A stretch of 60,817 nt of DNA from Tubiluchus corallicola (lineage: Eukaryota > Priapulida > Priapulimorpha > Priapulimorphida > Tubiluchidae), in assembly GCA_030141605.1 (NCBI GenBank), contig JAQGDQ010000847.1, positions 27,501 to 88,317 of the forward strand, written 5' to 3'. Below the pieces are notes generated by a model that was given only the letters and a program-made list of their open reading frames with translations, was not told the origin of the DNA and ran no database searches. The position numbers and the translations under genes are program-made. Below are positions 1 through 13,281 of this stretch, piece after piece. Position 1 is the first letter of the stretch. Every line of letters starts with the position of its first letter.

Positions 1-3569
<3,569 letters not shown>

Positions 3570-4208
3570 ATGACTATTAAAACAAAAGTCTTTAATCCAA
3601 AAGAAATGTGGTAAGCATGTCAACCCAAATATCAGAAAACAAACAGAAAATTGTATTAGAAAAGTTGCCTTGTCTACGTATACGTTTGCATTCATCACAT
3701 GATTTGTGATTTGATGATTATGGCGATCATGACAATGATCACAATGATGAAGGTGACTATCGTTGGTGTGATAGTAATGATAATGGTGACGGTAAAGAAG
3801 ATGACATCACTGACGTCGTTAGCGACGCCAAAGATGGCAATGGCAAAAAAATATTTCTGTTTATGCATTATCCTTTTAAAGGGCTGTGATCTAAATTCGT
3901 CAATTAGTAAATTGATCGTAGTCATACCGTCATGACAATACATGACTACGCAGATACACGAATATTTTAAGTACAAAACCTTAATGTGATGCAAAACTCG
4001 CTGAGCGGTTATTCTATGGGAAAACTTAGTAATGTTTATCAAATTGCTTCGGCCTCTAATGGCGTTATTTCCCTTTTCTTAAACTTTGAGAGGTTTCCGT
4101 CTTTATGTCGCAAATAAACAGCTTGAATTATTATAATGCGCTACACGCAACCACGGTAGGTTTTCCATTAGAACTTATACAAAGAGCATGAGCTAAGAAG
4201 GTGGAGAC
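3570..4208. other. 3' flank of homeobox gene, GAT-rich
   Basis: Probable 3' untranslated and flanking DNA of the homeobox gene, with an AATAAA at 4113-4118. Positions 3697-3800 are rich in ATGATG/GTGATG units. No gene is visible. Confidence 0.4.
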
Positions 4209-5262
4209 AGGCCATTTGGGCGCGGCCGTTTAGGCGCCTGCTACGTACGTAACTCTATATCATAAGAACACCGTGACATTATTTCTGTGTAGTGTTGCTA
4301 GAGCCCTGTATCATATTTACATAGTAAATGATACAAGGCTCTGGTGTTGCAAATCATATTACCTATATCAGGTTGAAATTTTGGGCACCCACGTCCATTA
4401 CCTGATTACCATCTAACTTCTAGAACACTTCTTAAAGTTTTTGTAAGAAATAATTATTTTTCTAAATACGATCGTGTTTTTAAAAAACAAAAAGCCAAAA
4501 CGCCGCTTAGCATTATGTAAGAGCAAGTGAACGCATAGATGTATCGTGCACTTCGCGAGAAATGTGGCAAAAACATTTTAATAACATAATTGTTAAAATC
4601 CTGATATTTATAATCATACGTTACGTATTTGGCTCATTAATTGATCTGTTTAATTGATTACTTTCGAGTGCGTAGTTAGTACAAACAACTAAACTATGCA
4701 TTAGACGTCCGTTTCTTCTGAAGCACATCAAGATAAAAACTCAGTAAATATAGTATTGAGATATAGTAGTTGAATTGCAGTAAGTATCGCTAAATTTTGT
4801 TTTGACTAGATCTTGTGATGTACTGTTTTGTGTTGTATTGAATATTTTTAAACTAAACTGCTATCATATCTTGATAAAATGCTAATCTAAACTTCCAGTG
4901 TTTTCTTCTGCTTCGTTCGTTTTACAAACAACACATTAACACAAAAAGTGGAAAACCAGACAGTGCAGAGTCAATTGACTGATTTGAATAGTTGTGACAC
5001 GTTACTACATATTAAATTTCGTGAATTGATTTTAAAAAAATATTATGTATAATATTTTTATTCATACATAACTTGTACATTTTGAGTTGAGACATAATAA
5101 TATTGTAAGACTTAGGAAGATAGTGAATCATTAAAAATAAAAAAACAAAAATAAAAGAATTAGGTACAACATTGAATTTCATTGGTGTACAAATGTGCCG
5201 TGGCCAAGTGTCCCCGTGCCCAAATGTCCTGTGCCCAGGTGTTACCGTTCCCAAATGGCCAT
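4209..5262. mobile_element. Candidate nonautonomous TIR DNA transposon
   Basis: The left end reads GGCCATTTGGGCGCGG. The right end, read on the minus strand, begins GGCCATTTGGGAACGG and continues with repeated GGGCAC/ACATTTGG subterminal units at 5196-5262. The interior (about 1.05 kb) is AT-rich without a transposase and contains a palindrome at 4307-4345. No clean target duplication was found, so the boundaries are provisional; AAGGTGG occurs just outside both ends and could be one. Confidence 0.45.
4307..4345. repeat. Near-perfect palindrome (hairpin)
   Basis: Arms of about 19-20 bases (one reading GTAAATGATACAAGGCTC) flank a three-base ATA loop with two mismatches, so a strong hairpin can form. 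It lies inside the candidate TIR element and may be a nested foldback sequence. A small-RNA hairpin cannot be excluded but there is no supporting evidence. Confidence 0.6.
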
Positions 5263-5289
5263 GCATAAAATATCACATGCCCACAAGGT

Positions 5290-5907
5290 GGTAACTATAG
5301 ACCTACTGAAAGTTAGTGACAACATTTTAATGCTTCCTATGCCGTGAGTATTTAGGGGTAAAAGTTTGATCCGAATATTATGGTGTATACAATAGTACGA
5401 CAATGATTTTCACGAGCCACAAACAATAAAAAATCCCTTGTTCTATTATCTAGGCTACTTCGTACAATAAATTCTGTTTGACATAATACATATAATATTT
5501 CTCAATTTTTTTTGTTTGTGGTCATACCTGCGGGTGTGGGAGTTTTTCACATCTAAGAGTAGGTAAAGATTTTGGAATATCCGGAGATGACAGCAGCAGT
5601 AACACACAATTAGATTTTTCTTAGCGCAGTCTCATTAGAAATCAGTTCCTGGTCGAAAAAATCCTCTGAACTTAAACAATTCGCCACCCCCGCTCAACCC
5701 CTGCAAATTCATCGTAGGCTTAATACGCTCAGTCTACAAATCGCGCAAGTGTGGTCTGCTAAGTGACGTAAAATACAAATTTTAGTCTAAATAGATTGAC
5801 ACTTTAAAGAAATGGTGGTGCTGGTGATGAAAATGAAAGTTGTGGGAAGTTTTTAAAAACGGTGCGATAATAGTATATGACAATGTTGATACTGATGCTA
5901 GAGAAAT
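5290..5907. other. Intergenic, nothing recognised
   Basis: AT-rich sequence without a credible gene, tRNA or transposon end. Confidence 0.4.
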
Positions 5908-5915
5908 ATTATAGG

Positions 5916-6430
5916 CAGGCCCTATTTCAAGGGGGGGGAGTGGGGATACTTCCCCGGGGCCTCACCCTCCAGGTGGGGGCCTCGCGCCGAGGTAACTTTT
6001 TTTTTGCTTTATGCGAACATACTGCCTCTTCTCTCCCTCTCCTCTCTTGCCGCACGAGCGCCGTTTGCCTTGTTTGGCTCGGTGTCGATGTTCAGCTGTT
6101 TTCAATTTCGGAATTTCTAACACCGGCTTGTACGGAAGTGAGAGTACGGTATTACATATTGCAAAGATGTTGTTGTTTATTTGACTATTTGACAAGTATT
6201 AAGGACTGGTCTTGAGAATAAAACAGTTTTTCTTTCAATTGTTCTCTCCTTTAACAACTGTATAACTCCATATTTTTTCTTCGAAAATGCTTCTCCGGCG
6301 TTCTAGCAGTTCAAAAATTTTCTGGGCGCCAACCATGGTGGCACCGCTCCGCAGCGCTTCGCCCCCCCCCCCGACAAGGGCCTCACACACCCCACTCCCC
6401 CGGGCCTCGCTTAGGCTGAAATAGGCCCTG
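5916..6430. mobile_element. hAT-type nonautonomous element (MITE) with 8-bp target duplication
   Basis: The left terminus begins CAGGCCCTATTTCA and the right terminus (minus strand) begins CAGGGCCTATTTCA, the CAGGG start typical of hAT elements. Flanking octamers are ATTATAGG (5908-5915) and ACTATAGG (6431-6438), an 8-bp duplication with one mismatch. Both ends are G/C-rich, with poly-G or poly-C runs and a shared GAGGCCC-type subterminal motif. The 515-base interior has no transposase. Confidence 0.8.
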
Positions 6431-6639
6431 ACTATAGGTATTCTAATAGGCCGATGCATGATCCACCATCGTTGCATAAGTTTTTTAACATACACTTCTA
6501 TTCGCGAGTGTTAACGTCTCGGATCTATAAGAAAACCAATACGCTGATTTTTTAATTTCGGTATGTGTGGCATCCAGCTCTCCAGTTAATTCATGTTTAA
6601 ACCTGCAAACACACAAAGCTAGAGTCTTACAGAAAGTTT

Positions 6640-7545
6640 CTTACGCACAAGAAAGTTACAGGGTAGTAGTAGGGGCCTTGAAAGTGGCGTGGTAAAAGGT
6701 CAAGGACACTGGACGTTGATCAGTTTTTCGATTGCCGTTCAACTCCTTCCAGGGCGGCCTTAAACTAAATTCAAATTTTTTCATACGCATTTAAGTATAT
6801 TTGGAATTTTAAAAAACTGTTTAGGGCCGGAGATAGAAGTCAAAATGCATAACATTGAATAACTCTAAAACTATAGTAACTAGAGTGATGAAACTTGCAG
6901 GGTATATTCCTGGAATATTCGTCCGACAATCATGGTGTATGAAAAAACTAGAACTAATTAAAATTCCGACACAGGAGCCAAAATTTGAAAAAGGGGCCAA
7001 CATCTTTGTCTCTCAAGTCAAACATTGTCAATGTCTAACATTAAATAACTCCCAAGATAGACAGGCATCTAAATATTATGGAGTAGACGTGTGTGTGGGG
7101 TAGAAACAGTTTGGATGCGATTTTTAAGGGCTGGTGATCGACCAAAAATGCATAACGCTAAACAATTCCAAAACTATAGTAACTCTATAGTAAACTATAG
7201 AGTCCCACATCAGTAAGCCGTATTAGGCCAAAAAAGTGATAAACACTGTCATGCTTGAATTGAAATTGTTTGAGAGCCCGATGCAGGAGTCGAAACTCGA
7301 AACAAAGATGGGAGCCGAAATGTGACAATTAGATCAAACTGCTTAACCGAACTAGTAAACCGCGTTAGGCCAGGTACAGTCAAGTGACAATTAGACACGA
7401 ATACCTTGCACACTGATTAGTCGCACTTGAGCGTAATAATCTACTAGTATTTACATGAGTTAACAACACTCGACCAGGCATAGTCTGGTTAAAACACCTT
7501 ATGCTCGCGGACTTGATCTCAATTCATTCAGCCTTGTTAGACTAA
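6640..7545. repeat. Interspersed repeat copy A (related to 27455-27985)
   Basis: Several blocks match the region near 27.5 kb in the same order: AGGGGCCTTGAAAGT, then CTAAAACTATAGTAACT followed by GAAA(C/T)TTGCAGGG, then ACACTCGACCAG, then ATTCAG(C/T)CTTG. The CTAAAACTATAGTAACT-type block recurs inside this copy near 6865 and 7168, so the unit is partly tandem. No protein or TIR was recognised; it is probably an uncharacterised transposon or satellite-derived family. Confidence 0.65.
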
Positions 7546-7559
7546 AACGAGGCCGCCAT

Positions 7560-9360
7560 GATTTCATGATTTAATTTGTTTATTTACAGCAAGTCAGCGA
7601 AAAGTGCAGCACTACAACATATAGAACTTGACTTTTTGTTAGTATTCACTGATGGTCTTTCCTCAGAAGCCAGCAAACAAACAAACGAGTAAATGTGATT
7701 ACAGTCATCATACTGGACACTCAGATAGAATCCTCTAGTAATCTCTGCCGCTTTGTGTAAAACAGATTCCTCAGCAAACTTTCAAATTAGCTCTCAATGC
7801 TCTCGCCATACTAGAGTTTGCATTTGAAAAGAAACTGACTTCAACATGCCACTGGAAGTAATCAATGATGAATGGACATGCACCCAGGGGAGAGCTGTAA
7901 GATTAGACAGTCAACAGAATTATAATGTGCTGTACAACTAAGCCAGAACGAAGTTTTGACCTGCAACTACCAGGTGACAGCACAAAGACACTATTGCTCA
8001 AGTGTCATAGTCTTACGAGGCAACGAGGTATGGAACGGGGGGAGGGAGGGTTGTAGACCTCTTAAGGCGAATTAATTGTACATTTTCAGGACAAAAGCTG
8101 GTTATTTTCAGAGAAAAATTATTTTACTTTTCAGTTTTAAAAAACTGCTTGTGTACTGCATTTTTTGTACAGCGACGTGCTTTTAAATTAACATAAATAC
8201 CTGCTATCAAACTTAGTTCGCTAAACCATATAAGTCCTTTTATACACTTTTCAAGTACATGATCAGCAGTGTACTGACAAGGTTATAGATATGTTTGAAA
8301 CTGACCGTTACCATTATTTCGATCTCAAACATCAGAAAAGGTATATCTGAAAATATTTGCGTATGTGTTCACTGAAACCACAAACCTTTGGCTTGTGTCT
8401 TGTTAGACTTATGACTTTTAGTAAACATTATTATAATTTGGATTTCTTGTATTTATATCAGGTGGCGTAATAAACATGACGAATTTTTGATTATGACATA
8501 AAAAATCACTTGAAAATTACCCATGTGGCATACAATTACGTTAAACATAAACACATTCGGTTATTCCATTAGATTTTCCAAAGGCACAGAAATTTTAAAT
8601 CAGCAAGTCACAAAAATATGTCACTATTATTAAAATTTACGGCAAGTACTGTAAAACTTTTAACGCAGTCTAGACGAAGGTGTTTTTTTTTCGAAACAGC
8701 CAAAACCGTATCTCACTCCTTTAAGGGGTATTGGTCCACCCCTCAGCCTCAACAATTTTTGCCTTTAGTTCCTCTGTATCAAACAGCTCTCGACAGCCAT
8801 GGTACATTCTCTTTAAGGAATTTCAGATACATGTAGACTGAGACCTTTCTTTTAGACTTTTTGTCCATACAGAGATATGGTGATCCTGAGAATTAAGTCT
8901 CACTTTTTTAATTTTTGTCAATATCCAGAATGAGTTGGATGTTTTAAAAGAATTAGAACTATGCCAAAAAATTACAACGCATCTTACAGGTAGAGCGGTA
9001 CAGAGATTGCAAAAAATGTCCACAGTTATTCATCTAATCATAAACCATTCCAATGTCATTTCCTCGAAAATACCGTAGCGCCACTTAAAGAATAAATTTT
9101 TATTCTGGTAGCACAGAGAACTTATTTTATGCCAAAGCTTTAATGCGTGTTTAATGAACATTACCAGCACCTTCCCCTGAACATTCCTGTTCTCTAGAAA
9201 GAAGGGGTATAAGTTTTCCGAGAAAGTGTCATTTTTGGAGGCTTCTTGCCTCCTGTTAGGTCCGATTTGAAAAATAAACCCTCAATGGTAAAGGACTGAA
9301 TCGAGACCTTTTGTTTGATGCATAGATTGCCAAAAATGTTGTCGTCCTGGGAGCTGTAGC
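7560..9360. other. Intergenic, no gene recognised
   Basis: AT-rich DNA with short open frames only, for example 8618-8836, which shows no domain, no splice context and no bias. Some of it is probably old repeat sequence. Confidence 0.4.
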
Positions 9361-9367
9361 CTCGAAT

Positions 9368-9369
<2 letters not shown>

Positions 9370-9403
<34 letters not shown>

Positions 9404-9445
9404 CACATACACACATGCATACATACATGCATGCATGCACGCACG

Positions 9446-9482
<37 letters not shown>

Positions 9483-9492
9483 ACACACACAC
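9370..9492. repeat. Compound microsatellite (TA)n-(CATA/CATG)n-(CGCA)n-(CA)n
   Basis: About 15 TA units are followed by ACAT and GCAT units, CGCA units and about 20 CA units. The graded order suggests stepwise mutation along one dinucleotide tract. Open frames across it are low-complexity artefacts. Confidence 0.95.
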
Positions 9493-9547
9493 ATATATGC
9501 ATACAAACTTAATTATACAGATGGGACATAGAAATGCTCTCTTTCTG

Positions 9548-9796
9548 TTTAATGCCAAATTTTCCGGTACCAAATTTTTCTAGTACAAAATTTTCCCGGC
9601 ACCGTATTTTCTTAGTACCAAAATTTTCTTGCACATGTACCACACTTTTTCAGTGCTAAACATTCCAGTTATACCATACTTTAACTCAACCAAACATTCC
9701 TATAATAAATTTTCCTAGTAGCAAATTCTGCCAAAACCAAACTTTCCTGGTACCAAGTTTTACCTGTACCAAATCGCCAGTACCAAACTTTCCTAC
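9548..9796. repeat. Diverged minisatellite, TACCAAA(T)TTTCC units
   Basis: A dozen or so degenerate copies of a roughly 18-24 base unit, best represented by GTACCAAACTTTCCT, run in tandem. GTACC palindromic ends recur. Not coding. Confidence 0.75.
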
Positions 9797-9799
9797 ATT

Positions 9800-11352
9800 T
9801 CACACAGACAGCTAGAAATAATTTCACTTGTATTTGTAAAGAAACAATAAGAACAAACACATCATTGTGATCATAAATTATTATTTGCAGCATTGATTTT
9901 TTAACATTTAATAACGTCTTTATCCTTTTAAATTATTTGTTTAAAACGGGGTTCTGCAGTTTAAAAGGGCTAAAAGTCCAGGAATCCAGCTAGTTTAACT
10001 CTGGTAGCTTGTATAGAAGGCCGATAAACCACAAACATAACTAAAATTACTATAGAGAGTTGTCTTATTGATTTGTCGAGATCAAAGTTTACAGAAAACA
10101 AGTGTTTCATAAATGAGCTGACCAAAACAACAATTATTAGTTAGCAAGGGACTGCAAAACCTTTATAGCATACATATTTTACTGCTTTAAACATTAATTG
10201 CATCGTCATCATCACCATCATCACCTGCGTCAACACCATCATCCCTGTTCAGTTTTTATCCTCATCAATAGCAACGATGACAAAGCAACAACAGCAAAAC
10301 GAACAAACAAGATAAACCACGAGCAACGATAATGTTACGTTAACCGTTGCCTACAATTTCCAAATACATGTACAGCAATTTTACAACTGAATACACTTTG
10401 ACCTAAATCACTTTAATCACTCAGGGAAGAAAGAATAAACAACGGAAAAATACAAACTCACAGGTATTAGAGCTAGACCACACTGAAAAACTTGAGAGAT
10501 GAATCCGGATTAATAGTTTAAATTCACAAATAAAGTCTTTAACAGACTTAATATAAAGAATACTGCACCCCTATATACTCATTAAGCATTCGTGGTTTTA
10601 GTGGTCAAAATAGAGTAAACATAAGAATTAAAACGTTTTTGTATTTCCTTCACATCAATCGCTTTCTGCATTCAGCTGCAACTTTGCTTAAATATGGCGC
10701 ACCACTTATTAGCACAGTTACTTTCAGAATGTAACATACATTTACTCTCAGGGTGTACATCCTTAATTTCTTCATTTGCACTAAAATTACTTTTAATAAA
10801 ATGAACTTGGAATAAGTCGCCAAAATTAATTGTTTCAACGAGATGCTTGGAATAACAAAAAATGTACAAATAAAAACAGTAAACGCACAAATATTTAGAA
10901 ATTTTAAAGCAAACATAAGGTACTCACAACATAATCTAGTTTTACTATGTCACATATACAAAAAACCTAGAATATTAAATTAGCGCATACAGCATACCAA
11001 GATGCAAGTATGGGATTTATTTTAAGCGGTTTTCTCTTCGAATTGCTTACTAACTTCAAAACAACATACATTACTGTATTTATGAATGAATATGATATTT
11101 GAATCTTATAAATTTTAAATACCTTAATGGGAAATGGAAGCATGAACCCTGTTAAGGAAGAATAAATGCATCATACAATTTTCAAACCAACGACAATCTC
11201 AAAGCACAATGCAGATGATAGAATTCAACTCGTAAAGCGTAATCAAGCCCCAATGACTACAATTAACCAGCATAAAAATCAACACAACAGGACTAACACA
11301 AAACCCATCATAATTGCAACAACATCAATAACATAAACACAGACCGTCGATT
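9800..11352. other. Intergenic / 3' flank of the PKI gene
   Basis: AT-rich. A CATCAT-type simple repeat lies near 10203-10245. On the minus strand a possible AATAAA (reads tttatt at 11017-11022) lies about 330 bases downstream of the PKI stop and could end its 3' UTR. No other gene was recognised. Confidence 0.4.
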
Positions 11353-13281
11353 TCATGATTTGCTACCCTCATCTGCCTTTTGCTGAGATCCACTGCATGG
11401 TTGAGACGAGCTCTTCTCACCCTTCTCATCAGAATCTGAAATGATGATAAAAATACAAAAAAATAACTGTGATCCAACAAAATTAATTCATCAAAGCGTT
11501 TCAGATGACACTTCTTCCATGCTCCTATGTAAATTATAATAATACAATAATAATTTATTCTTAAAAATGCACTCGATCTGAAGATTTCAGTGGTTTCTAC
11601 AATAGAGCTAAAAGAGATAAAAAACATACAACCAATCATAATGAAAATAATTACACAGTTGTAATTTAAAAAATATAGCAACATATGACATTGAACAAAA
11701 AATTCACCCTTACAGTTTACAGTAAAAGTAGTTATAATTCTCAATTAATAGATATAAATTATCTGCTATTATAATAACTGTATTTTATCTCTCAACAGCT
11801 ACGATGAAAATGTGGAAAATATATGTAAACATACTCCTATACCTACTAACATACAAAATTTTACCATATATACTCACAATTATATATATATACTAAAAAC
11901 CGATTAGCTAAATCTGTTAAGTGCAATTTTATTTAACAGAAATCTCACAAAACTATGTTTTGTGAACACATGGTGAATCATAATTTGGGAGCTAGCCTTT
12001 TATCATTTTCTGTTATTTCTGTGACAGCGTGAGGAAGAGAAATAATGCAAAAGAGATGGGAAGGGAAAAAATAAAGAAAAAGTAAGAGGGGAAGAAAGAA
12101 AAAAGAGACAAAAAGAGAGAGACACAAAGCAAAAAAGAAGCTTAGCAACACATGCTTTCAGGTGCACATCCACCTTGATTATACGGCAGTAGATGAGTGG
12201 GTAGATTCAGAATGAGCAAAATATGTGGCAATGCCAAAATTTGTTTTCATTGATTTTTACTTAACAAACAGTAGATAATTTTCAGAACACTGTAGAACAC
12301 TGCCGAATATGTTGTGTTAGTGAGATCAATCATAGTGACACTGCTATTTTAATAAATATGTCTAATTATATTCTGAGCATGCTGAAAGCTAAAATGCTAA
12401 GATAGAGTTTTACAATGTTAACACGGATAGTATAGAGTAAAATTACTATATAATTTTTTCCATAGAATTCAGTGCACTGCTGCAAGCTCGAAGACAGCAC
12501 TTAATGGCAAAGTATGGGAAAAAATAGCAAAAATGAAGTCTAGCCAATGATAAAAATTGTTATCAATGATAACCAGAATAATCCTCTAAAATGAGCCATT
12601 TAACTGGCAGAGGTGTCCATACATCCAATATGAAGTAAACAGCCAGAATCAGTATGGCAAATGAAACCGCTGTGCATCAAACCAAACTATCAATCGCACA
12701 CCACTTGTCCAAAACATACGTGTGAGACCACAGAATAACTAAGAAAACTGTCTCGAGGTTGAGAAGATGATACAAAAAAAACTTCCCAACAGAACATTGC
12801 TTTCAATGCAGAAATGTGTATTCCATTGACCATTAACTATTTTCTTTATTACAAAGACCTACAGAAATGCAACAGCTGACAGTAAATTCAAATTCATGGA
12901 AAGCAAATTGTTACACAATAGGAGAGATTTACTGGTGCTATTACATGAAATTTCACTTCACTCTCAGAAAAAGCTGATCATAAGAAAATACATGCAAATT
13001 ACAAACCTGTGCATGAAAGATTATTCAGAGCTGTTGGAAGTTCAGCAGTAGAAACGGAAGCACTTTCCCCCATTATATGTGGCAAAGCATTTCTACGTCC
13101 AGTCCGCCCGCAGTGTAAGAAACTGTCCATTGTCCGAGCAAACTCTGCATCATCCTGTACTGTTTTTGACTCCTGATCAGCCTACAATAAGAATCAATGT
13201 CAGAATTTGGAAACTGCACGAAACTAATGATAATGCAAGCAAAATTTATTATACTCAATTTACCTGGTTATGCTGACTCAT
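11353..13281 (-). CDS. PKI: cAMP-dependent protein kinase inhibitor (PKI family), three coding exons
   Basis: Predicted small heat-stable pseudosubstrate inhibitor of the PKA catalytic subunit, which in known PKIs also carries PKA out of the nucleus. Coding exons (minus strand) are 13264-13281, 13007-13181 and 11353-11435. Introns are phase 0 and phase 1 with proper donors (CAG|GTAAAT, ACAG|GTTTGT) and acceptors (TTGTAG, TTTCAG). They give 91 residues; vertebrate PKIs have about 76. Residues about 22-40 hold the signature: an amphipathic stretch DSFLHCG, then GRTGRRNALPHI, with the Arg-Arg-Asn-Ala pseudosubstrate that places Ala at the phospho-acceptor position. A hydrophobic segment TAELPTALNNLS sits where the nuclear export signal lies in PKI. 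The acidic, Ser/Gln-rich tail ends KADEGSKS, like the tail of vertebrate PKIs. The start ATG was chosen because its short exon splices in phase. The 5' UTR is not mapped. Confidence 0.88.
12025..12145. repeat. Polypurine (GA-rich) tract in PKI intron
   Basis: About 120 bases almost entirely A and G on the + strand, with GAAAGA and GGGAAG units, lie in the intron between PKI exons 2 and 3. Low complexity; could form triplex DNA, with no sign of function. Confidence 0.6.

Noticed and set aside
3695-4042. Open frames on both strands rich in Met/Ile/Thr
   Set aside because: Produced by ATGATG-type simple sequence; no domain and both strands open.
9194-9573. Two overlapping minus-strand open frames of about 100 residues rich in Cys-Val and Tyr-Ile
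   Set aside because: They read through the (CA)n and (TA)n microsatellite; dipeptide repeats only.
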